Notes under the pieces: model-generated
Told to the model about the DNA's origin: nothing
What the model saw: the letters and a program-made list of their open reading frames with translations, nothing else
The model's database searches: none
Program-made: the position numbers and the translations under genes
Shown here: positions 1 through 7,900 of the stretch, one piece after another
How positions within the stretch are numbered: the first letter of the stretch is position 1
Layout: each line of letters begins with the position of its first letter
Source: an uncultured Oscillospiraceae bacterium
Lineage (GTDB): Bacteria > Bacillota > Clostridia > Oscillospirales > Oscillospiraceae
Assembly (NCBI GenBank): GCA_910585815.1
Contig: CAJUFJ010000080.1
Location: 1-9,977, forward strand
Length of the DNA: 9,977 nt
Direction of reading: 5' to 3'

Positions 1-198
1 GCCCTCGTCTACATAGCCTGGCACATACTCCCAGGCGGAATTTTTGCGGATGAACTCCTCGTAGTAGCTCACCTGGTTGCCCAGGGAGTTGAGCTGCTCG
101 TCACTCTCGGAGGACACCCGGGCGTAGAAGGTCACCCGAAGAGGGATATCGTAGACGGATTTTGTGCGCAAGGCCTGACGAATGCTGTGTATATCCAT
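1..198 (-). CDS. Large serine recombinase, N-terminal fragment (runs off left edge)
   Basis: The first 66 residues of a site-specific serine recombinase, cut by the window edge. The resolvase-type catalytic start is visible: beta strand RVTFYARVSS at residues 21-30, with the predicted nucleophile Ser29 inside YARVS. It is followed by the LNSLGNQ motif (36-42), the helix that usually follows the catalytic serine, and by GYVDEG (61-66), which normally leads into the next conserved strand. In this family the serine attacks DNA to integrate and excise the element; large members also carry a recombinase domain and zinc ribbon, which would lie outside the window. The ATG start is supported by an AAAGGAGA ribosome binding site at 206-212 with a 7-nt spacer. 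It has its own promoter immediately upstream and follows the mobilization genes on the same strand, as is common in mobilizable elements of Firmicutes. Confidence 0.93.
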   Translation of the reverse strand, partial: MDIHSIRQALRTKSVYDIPLRVTFYARVSSESDEQLNSLGNQVSYYEEFIRKNSAWEYVPGYVDEG

Positions 199-241
199 GT
201 CTCGTCTCCTTTGTAGTTCGTTTTATCATTTTCTATTTTTC

Positions 242-270
242 AGTATATCATAGAATATAAAGCAAAGCAA
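242..270 (-). promoter_or_regulatory. Sigma-70-type promoter for the recombinase gene
   Basis: Read on the minus strand, TTGCTT (265-270) and TATACT (242-247) are separated by exactly 17 bases. They match four of six and five of six consensus positions respectively. Transcription would start near position 235, leaving a short leader with the AAAGGAGA ribosome binding site before the ATG at 198. The -35 box directly abuts the hairpin at 271-297, so the recombinase transcript is insulated from the upstream genes. This is a pattern call without experimental support. Confidence 0.65.
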
Positions 271-297
271 GGGGGACCGCAATTGTTGCGGTCCCCC
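261..297 (-). terminator. Rho-independent terminator after the SHOCT-like gene
   Basis: A perfect 12-bp inverted repeat (arms 271-282 and 286-297, loop of 3) forms a GC-rich hairpin 6 nt after the stop of the small gene at 304-465. On the minus strand it is followed by a T-rich stretch, TTGCTTTGCTTTA. The tract is interrupted by G and C, so termination may be partial. No T-tract exists on the plus-strand side. Because it touches the recombinase promoter, it could also be a binding site for a recombinase regulator. Confidence 0.7.
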
Positions 298-303
298 TGT
301 CTG

Positions 304-465
304 TCAGGTCATGGTCATTTTCCAGCCGTCGATTTTCAGCGCCATCTTGTTGCGCTCCCGCTCCGTGATGATGCCCTTTTCATACAGCACCCGGTTGTAG
401 TAGGACAACCAAATCTTTGCCGCTGTCTCCTTCCTGCGCTGTTCAGTGGACTTTTGCTCAGACAT
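304..465 (-). CDS. Small SHOCT-like protein, 53 aa
   Basis: A short gene upstream of the recombinase on the same strand. The protein is highly charged. Residues 23-43, centred on YEKGIITERERNKM, resemble the SHOCT motif, a short helical element with a Gly-Ile-Ile-Thr-Glu turn found at the ends of many small bacterial proteins and thought to mediate oligomerisation. The ATG is well supported by a GGAGGGA ribosome binding site at 471-477 with a 5-nt spacer, and the gene ends just before a strong hairpin. There is no signal peptide or membrane segment. Its position beside the recombinase suggests a role in controlling excision or copy state, for example as a directionality factor, but this is inference from location only. 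The biochemical function is unknown. Confidence 0.72.
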   Translation of the reverse strand: MSEQKSTEQRRKETAAKIWLSYYNRVLYEKGIITERERNKMALKIDGWKMTMT

Positions 466-562
466 GACTGTCCCTCCGTTCTATAAAATAATTTCCGTAT
501 TTTACCTGATTTATACGGCTGTCGATAGGCTTCTCCTTTCTTTCCACACCAACGGGATTAAC

Positions 563-592
563 AAAAAGCAGACCATCATCACATGGTCTGCT
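563..592 (-). terminator. Rho-independent terminator overlapping the relaxase stop codon
   Basis: A 10-bp perfect stem (567-576 with 583-592, 6-nt loop) is followed on the minus strand by TTTTTGTTAA, a classic intrinsic terminator. The relaxase stop codon TGA (579-581) lies within the loop, so the last codons of the gene form the hairpin. This would end the repA-mobC-relaxase transcript and separate it from the SHOCT-like gene. Confidence 0.85.
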
Positions 593-706
593 GCCAGGTT
601 TGCTCCTCTTCATGGTCGTCCTCTTTATGACCGAGAGCGATTTTCTTTTCCCGCTCTCTGCGGAGTGTCTTGCTGTCGACGTGCTTGTGTGCAGTTGTGG
701 CGTCGC

Positions 707-1126
707 TTATGGTAACAGGGTTGTCAGACCGTTCCAGCGCGCGGCCCAACCGTACCACAGCGCCAGCAATCCCACCAGCACCGCCGGAATCAATAGCCAC
801 TCCGGTGAGGGGCGTGGAAGTCGGATCGTTGGCAGAGAAAAGCGCCGCTCTCTCTTCTTCCCAGCCTGTTCCAACAGGCGGTGTATCTCCCTTGCCTCTC
901 GAATCAATTCCGCCATCTGTTCCTGTGTCGCCCAGGGCTTGGGCCTTGCGGCTATCTTCTCCAGCAGAATCATCTGTTCCGTCAGGAGTTCTCCCATTAC
1001 CGTCAGTGCAGCGGTCAACCTCTGCCACTCCTCCGCTGTGGGATGCAGTGTCTCTGCTGGCGGCTTCTGCATATTCCGCCGGCGCAACTCCTCCATGGAT
1101 AACTGCCTGTCGGATTCTGAACTCAA
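707..1126 (-). CDS. MobB-like membrane protein nested inside the relaxase gene, 139 aa
   Basis: A protein encoded wholly within the 3' part of the relaxase gene in a different reading frame. Residues 1-95 are charged and helical (EEWQRLTAALTVMGELLTE, then EQMAELIREAREIHRLLEQ), likely coiled coil. Residues 110-131 are one hydrophobic membrane segment, WLLIPAVLVGLLALWYGWAA, preceded by a basic stretch (KKRERR, 90-95), and only a short tail follows. The start is TTG at 1126, chosen because the ribosome binding site AAGGAGAGG (1134-1142) lies 7 nt upstream. The layout resembles RSF1010, where MobB, of similar size with a membrane segment, overlaps MobA and helps join the relaxosome to the transfer channel. 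The homology itself is unproven. The relaxase nonsense codon lies upstream of this gene and leaves it intact. Confidence 0.75.
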   Translation of the reverse strand: MSSESDRQLSMEELRRRNMQKPPAETLHPTAEEWQRLTAALTVMGELLTEQMILLEKIAARPKPWATQEQMAELIREAREIHRLLEQAGKKRERRFSLPTIRLPRPSPEWLLIPAVLVGLLALWYGWAARWNGLTTLLP

Positions 1127-1133
1127 GCTCCAT

Positions 1134-1142
1134 CCTCTCCTT
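1134..1142 (-). promoter_or_regulatory. Ribosome binding site that fixes the nested gene's TTG start
   Basis: AAGGAGAGG on the minus strand, spaced 7 nt from the TTG at 1124-1126. It lies inside the relaxase coding sequence (codons reading KERME), so it serves both as coding DNA and as a start signal. The next candidate start, an ATG at 1096, has no comparable site. Confidence 0.65.
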
Positions 1143-1214
1143 CAAATATTTTTCATCGTGGAGCCGGTCGTCCCGGCATTTCATACCGCCGGGAGTGGTG
1201 TAGATGATGCTCTT

Positions 1215-1880
1215 TCAGCTATCCGTCCAGCGGACATCATAGCCTTCGCTGCGCATCAGCGCAATGAACTCCTCCCGGCTGCGGGCGTACCGCATACACT
1301 CGTCGATGGTATTCATCAGCCGGAACTTCCAGCTCTCTCCTCTGACAGCGGTGTGGTACTCCGCACCGGACATGGACTTGACCCGCTTCTTTTCCTGGGA
1401 CCGGAACACCGGCAGGCCAAACTCCATGCACACTTGGTCGTTGCGCTGACGCAGCTGGGCCAGTTCCGGCTCGCTGATATGCAGCTTCTTCCCATCCTCA
1501 AAGCTGACACTGTTGATGAGAAAGTGGGAGTGGATGTGGTCCCGATCCAAGTGGGTACAGACCAGTACCTCCCGCCCTTGGAACCACTCGGCCAGCTTCA
1601 GTGCGGCGGCGTGAGCGACGACAGGGTCAACCTTCTCGTCCGCCGGGAAGGACTGCACCATGTGATAGAACATCGTGCCGCCCTCCTTGTGGTACAGCAG
1701 CTTGGTGCGCAGGAAGTCATCGTAGACGCTCTCCGGACGGCAGTTGACGCCGCTGACCAACTGGCGGCCCTTCCACAGTGTTTTTTTCTCCTGCTGTGTG
1801 TACCTCATCATCGCTCCCATACAGGCGCAGCTCTGGCCCTTGGGGTAGTTGGTGAAGTAGATGATGGCTATCTGTTTCAC
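1215..1880 (-). CDS. Relaxase catalytic half as actually terminated, 221 aa
   Basis: This is the product expected if the TGA at 1215-1217 is real and acts as a stop. It holds the whole recognisable nuclease region: Y27, the H110 to N123 metal site, and the conserved segment AVRGESWKFRLM (178-189). It could therefore still bind or nick DNA while lacking the C-terminal region. The other piece could restart at the ATG at 1184, but no convincing ribosome binding site precedes that codon. Whether the truncated protein is active cannot be told from sequence. Confidence 0.7.
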   Translation of the reverse strand: MKQIAIIYFTNYPKGQSCACMGAMMRYTQQEKKTLWKGRQLVSGVNCRPESVYDDFLRTKLLYHKEGGTMFYHMVQSFPADEKVDPVVAHAAALKLAEWFQGREVLVCTHLDRDHIHSHFLINSVSFEDGKKLHISEPELAQLRQRNDQVCMEFGLPVFRSQEKKRVKSMSGAEYHTAVRGESWKFRLMNTIDECMRYARSREEFIALMRSEGYDVRWTDS

Positions 1881-2185
1881 CTCCCCCGCCCCTGAATCCC
1901 CCGCAGAGCGGCACTGATCCCGGCCAGCTCTCGTGTCATGCCGTCCAGGTTGACGATACTGACGCGGCCCATATTGGACAGCGCGGTCAGTTGGTTTAGA
2001 TTGTTGCCGATAGCCCGGAGCTGTTTTGCCACTTCTTCTAAGTCCTCAATCACCACCACCTGACGTCCCAGACAGCATCGGGTGACATACTCGCTTTGAG
2101 ACAGTCTGGCTTGCTTCGCTTTCTTCTTGATGGTAACCAAATCCCTGGAGGCAATCCGAATACTGAATGTGGTATCTTTGTTCAT
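1877..2185 (-). CDS. mobC: MobC-like mobilization accessory protein, 102 aa
   Basis: A small relaxosome accessory protein of the bacterial MobC family, which binds at oriT and helps the relaxase open and nick DNA. The N-terminal half (TTFSIRIASRDLVTIKKKAK, then SQSEYVTRCCLG) has the look of a ribbon-helix-helix DNA-binding fold. The family signature EVAKQLRAIGNNLNQLTAL follows at about residues 51-69, and a basic tail GRGR ends the protein. I chose the ATG at 2185 because AGGAGG (2190-2195) lies 4 nt upstream. The open frame continues further upstream to about 2422, but that extension reads through the presumed oriT region and is Arg/Gly/Pro-rich with no domain. The stop overlaps the relaxase GTG by 4 nt, indicating one transcription and translation unit. 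Confidence 0.88.
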   Translation of the reverse strand: MNKDTTFSIRIASRDLVTIKKKAKQARLSQSEYVTRCCLGRQVVVIEDLEEVAKQLRAIGNNLNQLTALSNMGRVSIVNLDGMTRELAGISAALRGIQGRGR

Positions 2186-2458
2186 TGTTCCTCCTGTTCT
2201 ACGGGGTATGGGGCAGCGCCCCACATTGGCATTTGGTGAGCGGCGGCGGAAGCCGGTGTCCAGACAAATGCGATGCTGGCTCCCTCCCAAGGGAGGGAAA
2301 TTCCCGCCTCCAGAGCCCTCCGCGTCTTTCGGCCACAGGCAGGGCAACAGGGTCGTACCGATGAGACGGCTGACTGCCCGACCGCCGCCATACGGGCGCA
2401 CACAGCGGCTCCTGCGGGCCACGAACCTCCAATTTAAGGAGGCAACTGGGCAACGCCC
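2186..2458 (-). other. Non-coding GC-rich region upstream of mobC: candidate oriT
   Basis: This 273-nt gap between the ATPase gene and mobC holds no convincing gene, although all three minus frames are fairly open. It contains several dyads. TGGGGC and GCCCCA flank a 3-nt loop (2209-2223). TCCCTCCC and GGGAGGGA flank AA (2281-2298), running into the palindrome GGGAAATTCCC (2295-2305). CCTCC and GGAGG flank AATTTAA (2426-2442). In mobilizable elements the transfer origin usually lies directly next to mobC and the relaxase gene, and inverted repeats next to the nick site are typical, so this is the natural place for oriT. The nick site itself cannot be fixed from sequence alone; the GC dyad nearest mobC is my first candidate. 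Confidence 0.45.
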
Positions 2459-3445
2459 TTAACATGTTGCCCCCTTACCCTCTTGACCAGTATCTGGCAG
2501 TCTGGCATACCAGCGGTCACCTCTGCGGACAGATACCACTCCCTGGTTCTGCTTGGCAATTTTCAGCGTTCGCTCAGAGATGCCAAGGGCAGAGGACTGT
2601 TTCAGCAGTTCCTCAGAGGCGACCTCGCCATGTTTCAAAAGCTCCAGCAGCAGACGTTCCGCCTGTTCTGTCTTTGTGGTGCTGGAGCCACTGCCTGAGA
2701 GAAGCTCACTGGCGGTGATATCACAAAACCCATCCCAGGAAAACCCTATATCTGAATGCAGAGAGAACAAAATGGACGCCCCCTCCGGAGACAGACTGCT
2801 CTTGTCGTGTACCACCACCCGAGTCTCAGGGCCATCCTTGGAGCGCCCCACCAGCAACACGCTCCGCGCCGCCGCCCGGAAGTCAATGGAGCCCAGACCT
2901 CGATACGCAGACTTGACGCCCTGCATTTTGTTCATGTGACCCACCAGCACAATGGCGCAGCCCGTCTGTTCTGCCAACTGCCCCAGCCGTTTGAAGATGG
3001 GCCGCACCTCATTGGCCCGGTGCATATCCACACCTTCCCCAAGGTACGCCTGGATGGGATCGAGGACCAACAGTCCAGAGTCCGTTTCCTGGATCGCTTG
3101 AGCGATTCGGTGGTCGCTCAGCGTCAGTTCCCGCTCGCTCTTGTCGATAACCAGCACACGGGAGCAGTCCGCACCCAGCGCTGTGAGCCGTGGTTTCACT
3201 GTATCCGCCAGTCCGTCCTCCGCCGTCTGGTAGATGATGTTCATGGGCGGCAGACTCTCTGCGTCTCCAGGCATTGGCAGTCCGCAGGTCAGCAACGCAG
3301 CCAGCGCCAGCACGAAAGTAGTCTTACCCTCGCCCGGATCACCCTGGATAATTGTAATCTTGCCTCTGGGCAGATATGGATACCAGAGCCACTGCACATC
3401 TTCCGTTGGGATGTCACTCATAGTGAGCAGCTTTAGCTTATTCAA
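2459..3445 (-). CDS. RepA-like AAA ATPase / hexameric helicase-type protein, 328 aa
   Basis: A RecA-fold ATPase of the AAA_25 / RepA helicase type. Walker A is GDPGEGKTT (residues 35-43), Walker B is LLVLD (125-129), and a sensor-like strand IVLVGHMNK lies at 165-173. WLWYPYLPRGKITIIQG just before Walker A is characteristic of the group seen in mobile elements. Residues 260-317 form a likely winged helix (VASEELLKQSSALGISERTL, then VRRGDRWYARL). It probably unwinds DNA during element replication or transfer; the exact role is inferred from family and context. The frame is open to a GTG at 3517. I prefer TTG at 3445, with AGAGGGA about 6 nt upstream; ATG 3463 and GTG 3517 are alternatives. It lies upstream of oriT and mobC on the same strand. 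Confidence 0.85.
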   Translation of the reverse strand: MNKLKLLTMSDIPTEDVQWLWYPYLPRGKITIIQGDPGEGKTTFVLALAALLTCGLPMPGDAESLPPMNIIYQTAEDGLADTVKPRLTALGADCSRVLVIDKSERELTLSDHRIAQAIQETDSGLLVLDPIQAYLGEGVDMHRANEVRPIFKRLGQLAEQTGCAIVLVGHMNKMQGVKSAYRGLGSIDFRAAARSVLLVGRSKDGPETRVVVHDKSSLSPEGASILFSLHSDIGFSWDGFCDITASELLSGSGSSTTKTEQAERLLLELLKHGEVASEELLKQSSALGISERTLKIAKQNQGVVSVRRGDRWYARLPDTGQEGKGATC

Positions 3446-3705
3446 CGCAAATCCCTCTTTCATTTCAATCATCTGGCCACACACCATACCCGTTCCTGCG
3501 CCAGGCTTCTCTGCCACGTAGTGTTCTCCCTGGTACGCTCATCCGCATCTGCGGGGTCGTGGCGGTACTTGAGCCGGAGGCATATCCTCTCTGGTGGTGG
3601 GTATTCAGTTGTCGAGGTTCGTTCGGACTTTCTTTTCCCTCGCTGTCATACTACAATAATTTCAGCCGCCTTTACATCATGAAGTGATCTTGAGGAGGGA
3701 GCGGT
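3446..3705. other. Divergent intergenic region between the ATPase and the DUF6076-like gene
   Basis: About 260 nt separating minus-strand and plus-strand genes. It may include the true start of the ATPase if GTG 3517 is used (GGGAG lies about 8 nt upstream). On the plus strand, TACAAT at 3652-3657 could be a -10 box for the DUF6076-like gene, but the -35 position is poor. On the minus strand, two short open frames (an ATG at 3649 ending near 3605, and an unstarted frame 3469-3645) look like remnants at best. No repeat, tRNA or clear terminator was seen. Confidence 0.4.
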
Positions 3706-4978
3706 ATGGCAGACAAAAAATTCCCCGGTCTCTGGATTGAGACCGGGGATGATGGAAAAATTTGCATTGTGATGTCTGGGGCGTACAGACCGGAGACACA
3801 CCTTCCTTTTGTTACGCCTGCGGAGGATTTGGTCGCTGCGGTGGAGATGGATTATACATTCTACCGCCGGGAAGTCCAGCGGCTCTATGAAAAGCATCCG
3901 CTGTTTGAGGCAAAGCTGGATATTTCGGTGTCCGAGCTGGAGGACTTGTCTACCGAGGCGCTGTTGCTCCCATCCATGCTCCACGAGATTGACCCACTCG
4001 GTTTCTTTGAACTGGGAAACCTGCTGGACAAAGATCTTCGGATGCGGGACGACGGTTCTGCGTCGTTCCGCATCCGTGTCGGGCAGCGTTTACTGCAAAC
4101 TCTGGAGGTTCCCATCTACACACAGATCCGGCTTCGCAACATCATGGAGATGGCCTTCGACGGGATGGAGCGAGTCACCCAGCAGGAGCGTTTCGAGAAA
4201 TTACGCAGTGTTTATCCTCAAGTTGCGAAGTTCTGTGACCCTGCCCAGCTGGATGGATATGAGAATGTGATCCTGTCACTCCCAGTGGAAAATGTGTATC
4301 AGCTGCGGCTGGTGGAACTGATGCTGTACTTCCGTCAGAAAAAGCAGCGTATTGCCCGATGCGACTACTGCTGGAATTACTTTATACCAAAAACTTAAAG
4401 CTAGAGCACTCTACTGCGACCGAATTTCTGACGGGCAATCCTGTAAAAAACAGGGGGCCAACCTCAAACGCAGAAAGGGCCCGGAGCAGGACGATGCTTT
4501 GAAGCTGTTCAAGCAGCTGTGGGATCGGATGTACGCGCGAATGCTCCGCTATCAGGATGCGCCAGAGAATCAGCGTGGGCGGCTGATTCCCATGACACCA
4601 GCACGGTACGACGAATGGGAGACAACCGCCCGTCAGGCGCGCCGGGATTATGTGGCAGGAAAAATCAAGGCAGAGGAATTTCTGAGGCGCATCGACACCA
4701 CCCATGAGTTGACCAGTTATGATACTGTCAAGCAGGAACTGCCATCGGAGGAGAGTTTCTGGCAGAAACGGATGGCCGCCGACTTGGACTTCGATCCCAA
4801 GCAGAAATATCCGGCTTCTTTTATGGTGCTTGATCTCAGCAAACCTACGGACAATCCTCAGTGGCAGTATTTCACAAGGGAGGACTTAATTCAGAAAGAT
4901 CAGGAGGGGCATCAGAGTCTGCGGGAGAAGTATGGAAAACAGTCACCAGCATCCTCATATAAACCAGAAAAGGAATAG
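3706..4978 (+). pseudogene. DUF6076-like zinc-finger protein split by a one-base frameshift
   Basis: Two plus-strand frames (3706-4398 and the frame entering at 4397-4978) together make one protein of about 423 aa. Dropping a single base at the break gives a continuous IPKTKARALYCDR. The restored centre forms a zinc-binding set: C219 and C222 (CDYC) before the break, C237 (LYCDR) and C246 after it. This cysteine pattern followed by a charged helical tail (GANLKRRKGPEQDDALKLF) resembles the DUF6076 group of uncharacterised proteins found in clostridial genomes; I am only moderately sure of that name. The start ATG has a strong GAGGAGGGA site (3692-3700). The break lies in CAAAAACTTAAAG: one extra A in the A5 run (4389-4393) or one extra T (4395-4396). 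It could be a real mutation, a sequencing error in a homopolymer, or, less likely, programmed shifting. Function unknown. Confidence 0.75.
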
Positions 4979-4993
4979 TCGTATTTAGCCTGT

Positions 4994-7900
4994 TCATACC
5001 AGTGTATTGTCTGTCCACATCTCGCACTGGCTGATTACTGTATTGACGGCATCCTCTACGCCCTCGGGGGGATAATCATATCTTCTCAGTAGCCGTTTGA
5101 CCATCCTCCGCATCCCCGCCCGGGCGGTCTCTTTTCTCTGCCAGTCAATGGTACAGTTTTTCCGGAGCATCTCCGTCAGCTCCCGGGTCATGGCTACCAG
5201 CTGGTCATTCTCATAAAAGTCCTTGATGGCCTCCGGCTTGGTCAGCGCATCGTAAAAGGCCATCTCCTCCTGGGACAGCCCCAGCGTCTCTCCCTGCCGA
5301 TGCAGCGCCGCGATCTGGGCGGCGGCATCCAACAGTTCCTTGATGACCTCCTCGTTGGTAATCAGGCCATTGTAATAGGCGTTCATCAACCGGGCAAGTT
5401 TTTCGGAGAATTTCTGAGACTGTACCACATTGGTCCGTTTAAATACAGAGACCTGCTCTGCCATCAGCTTGCGGAGAATTTCCACAGCGATATTCTTTTC
5501 CTTCAGCTTTGCGATTTCTTCCAGCACCTCAGGATCAAAGAGGTTGAATCTCTCTCCAACCGTCTTGCTGTCAAACAGATTGATGACTCCCTCACTCTGG
5601 ATGCTGGCTTTCAGCAGCTCATTGATCTGTGTGTTGATCTCCTGCAAGGACAGCAACCGGCCTCCGGCACCTCCCATAGTCAGCTTGACCACGGAGGAGC
5701 GCATCGCCTCAAAATAGGCGGCCTCGTGGCGCTCCTGGGCGGTTGTCAGGCTGGCACAGAGAGAGTGGGCCTGCCTGAGCAGCAGCGCTTCCTTCGCGAA
5801 CAGCTCCCTGCGGTCAGGGACTGCGGCGTCCAGAACAAAGTTAACGCCGCCAGAGATTGCCTGAGCCATCTCCAGAGGGCTGCCGCCAGTAAACTTGCTG
5901 TAATCAAACCCGTACATAAGGTCCTTGCAGACTTGGAGTTTTTCCCGAAACTTGGGGTAGGCGGTCCTGGCGATGTTCATATCGCCATAGTTGCCCCGGT
6001 CCCGCTCGGTGTACTCGTTCATAGCGGCCTTCAGGGCGGAGGCGATACCCACATAGTCCACAATCAGACCTCCCTCCTTATCCTGGAACACCCGGTTGAC
6101 CCGGGCGATGGCCTGCATCAGATTGTAGCCGTGCATGGGCTTGTAGATATACATGGTGGCCAGGGACGGCACGTCGAACCCCGTCAGCCACATGTCCACC
6201 ACAATAGCGATTTTCATGGGGTCGCCGTTGTCTTTGAACTTCCGGGCCAGCTCCTCCTTATTGCTCTTGGTGCCGATGATGGCTTTCCAATCCTCCGGAT
6301 CGTTATTTCCGCTGGTCATAACGACCCCGACTTTTTCTGTCCATCCGGGCCGTAGCTCCAGCAGCTTCCGGTAGATTTTCATAGCGATGGGCCGGGAGTA
6401 GGCCACGATCATGGCCTCTCCCGTGAGCAGATTTGCCCGGTAGTTCTCATAATGGCTGATAATGTCCTCACATAGGGACTGGATGGTGGAGTCCGCCCCC
6501 AGGACGCTCTCCATCTGGCCCAGCATTTTTTTGCTCTTTTCGATGGTCTCAGCATTGGACTGCCGCTCCAGAAGGTCGTAGGTGGCATCGATCAAATTCA
6601 GGGTATTCTGGTCCAGCTTCAGGTGGATGACCCGGCTCTCGTAGTACACCGGGCGGGTGGCCCCGTCCTCCACCGCCTGGGTCATGTCATAGACGTCGAT
6701 ATAGTCCCCGAACACCTCCCGGGTGTTCCGGTCCTTGATGGAGACCGGCGTGCCGGTGAAACCGATGAAAGTGGCATTGGGCAATGCCTCCCGGATGATG
6801 AGGGCGCTGCCTACCACCACCCGGGCCTCCCGCTCTCCGTCGGCGTTTTCGGAGTACATCACCTTCTCCTTCAGGCCGTACTGCCCCCGGTGGGCCTCGT
6901 CCGCCATGACCACGATATTCCGGCGGGTAGACAGGGCGGCCTCGCCCCGCTCAAACTTAAACATGGTGGTAAAGATGATCCCGTTGGCCTCCCGGCCCTC
7001 CAGCAGAGATTTTAAGTGCTCCTTGCTCTCTGCCTGCACCGGGGTCTGGCGGAGAAACTCCGCGCACCGGGCAAACTGGGTGTAGAGCTGGTCGTCCAGG
7101 TCGATGCGGTCGGTCATGACCACAATGGTGGGGCTGTCCAGCGCCTCCTGGAGCAGATGGGCGTAGAACACCATGGACAGCGACTTGCCGCTGCCCTGGG
7201 TGTGCCAGAACACGCCACCCCGGCCGTCGGTAGTGGTGGCGGTCACCGCCTTTTCCACCGCCTTGCGGACGGCGAAATATTGGTGATAGCCGGCCAGAAT
7301 CTTGACGAGCCTCTGTGCGTCGCCGGAAAACAGGATGAAATTCTTCAAAATGTCCAGCAGCCGATCCCGCTGGAACATTCCCTCGTAGAAGGTCTCGAAC
7401 TGAGCAAAGGCTGTATTTTCATAGCGTCCGTCCCTGGTCTTCCACTCCATGAAGCGGTCCAAGCCGGAGGTGATGGTGCCCGCCCGGTTGGCGGACAGGT
7501 CGCTGATGACGCAGATGGCGTTGTAGATGAACAGGGAGGGGATGTCCTGCATGTAGTTGCGCAGCTGGTTGTAGGCGTTCTCCACCCCCGCGTCCTCCTG
7601 GGAGGGGCTTTTCAGCTCCATCACCACCAGGGGCAGGCCGTTGAGAAACAGAATCACGTCCGGGCGGCGGGTGCTGCCGTTTTCCACATATGTATACTGA
7701 TTCACCACATAGAAGGCGTTGTTTTCCGGGCGCTGGTAGTCTACCAGACGGACCAGGGCGGAGCGCTCCTCCCCCTGGGCGAAATACTTCACCTCTACGC
7801 CGTTTTGGAGATACCCCGTGAAAATCCGGTTCTTCTCCACCAGACTGCCGCCGTCAAAGTTTTTCAGCTTTGATATGGCCTCGTGGATAGCCTCCGCAGG

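Larger units (their letters stand above)
579..1880 (-). pseudogene. mobA: Relaxase (mobilization nuclease) interrupted by an in-frame TGA
   Basis: A relaxase of the MobA/VirD2 type (Relaxase family), about 433 codons if read through. It would nick oriT and pilot the strand during transfer. The metal-binding motif is complete: H110-x-D112-x-x-H115-x-H117-x-H119-F-x-x-N123. A likely catalytic tyrosine is Y27 in MMRYTQ. Codon 222 is TGA (1215-1217), but the same frame continues at once with KSIIYTTPGG, then MKCRDDRLHDEKYLKE, which is typical relaxase sequence, and ends with EEEQTWQQTM, a tail I recall from related relaxases. The simplest reading is a nonsense mutation, for example CGA to TGA. 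The start is GTG at 1880, overlapping the mobC stop in a 4-nt GTGA junction, so translation is probably coupled. The C-terminal third is rich in G, T and D and shares its DNA with the nested gene at 707-1126. Sequencing error or stop readthrough are alternatives. Confidence 0.85.

Noticed and set aside
579..1184. Separate 201-aa gene downstream of the relaxase
   Set aside because: It is in the same frame as the relaxase, continues its conserved sequence directly after the TGA, and its ATG lacks a convincing ribosome binding site.
600..1895. 431-codon open frame on the plus strand across the relaxase gene
   Set aside because: It is exactly antisense to the relaxase, mobC junction and nested gene, has no recognisable domain and no good ribosome binding site, and is explained by GC-biased codon use on the other strand.
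1877..2422. MobC extended at its N-terminus to 181 aa
   Set aside because: The extension crosses the candidate oriT dyads, has no domain, and the ATG at 2185 has a perfect AGGAGG site.
2756..3436. 226-codon plus-strand frame antisense to the RepA-like ATPase
   Set aside because: Antisense to a gene with intact Walker A and B motifs; composition is typical of a shadow frame.
3469..3649. Short minus-strand frames upstream of the ATPase that might be a broken small gene
   Set aside because: One is only 14 codons and the other has no start codon; joining them needs an arbitrary shift and the product matches nothing I know.
5300..6355. 351-codon plus-strand frame antisense to hsdR (also 7016-7873)
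   Set aside because: Mirror of hsdR codons; HsdR motifs on the minus strand are complete, and the antisense product is His/Gly/Val-rich with no domain.
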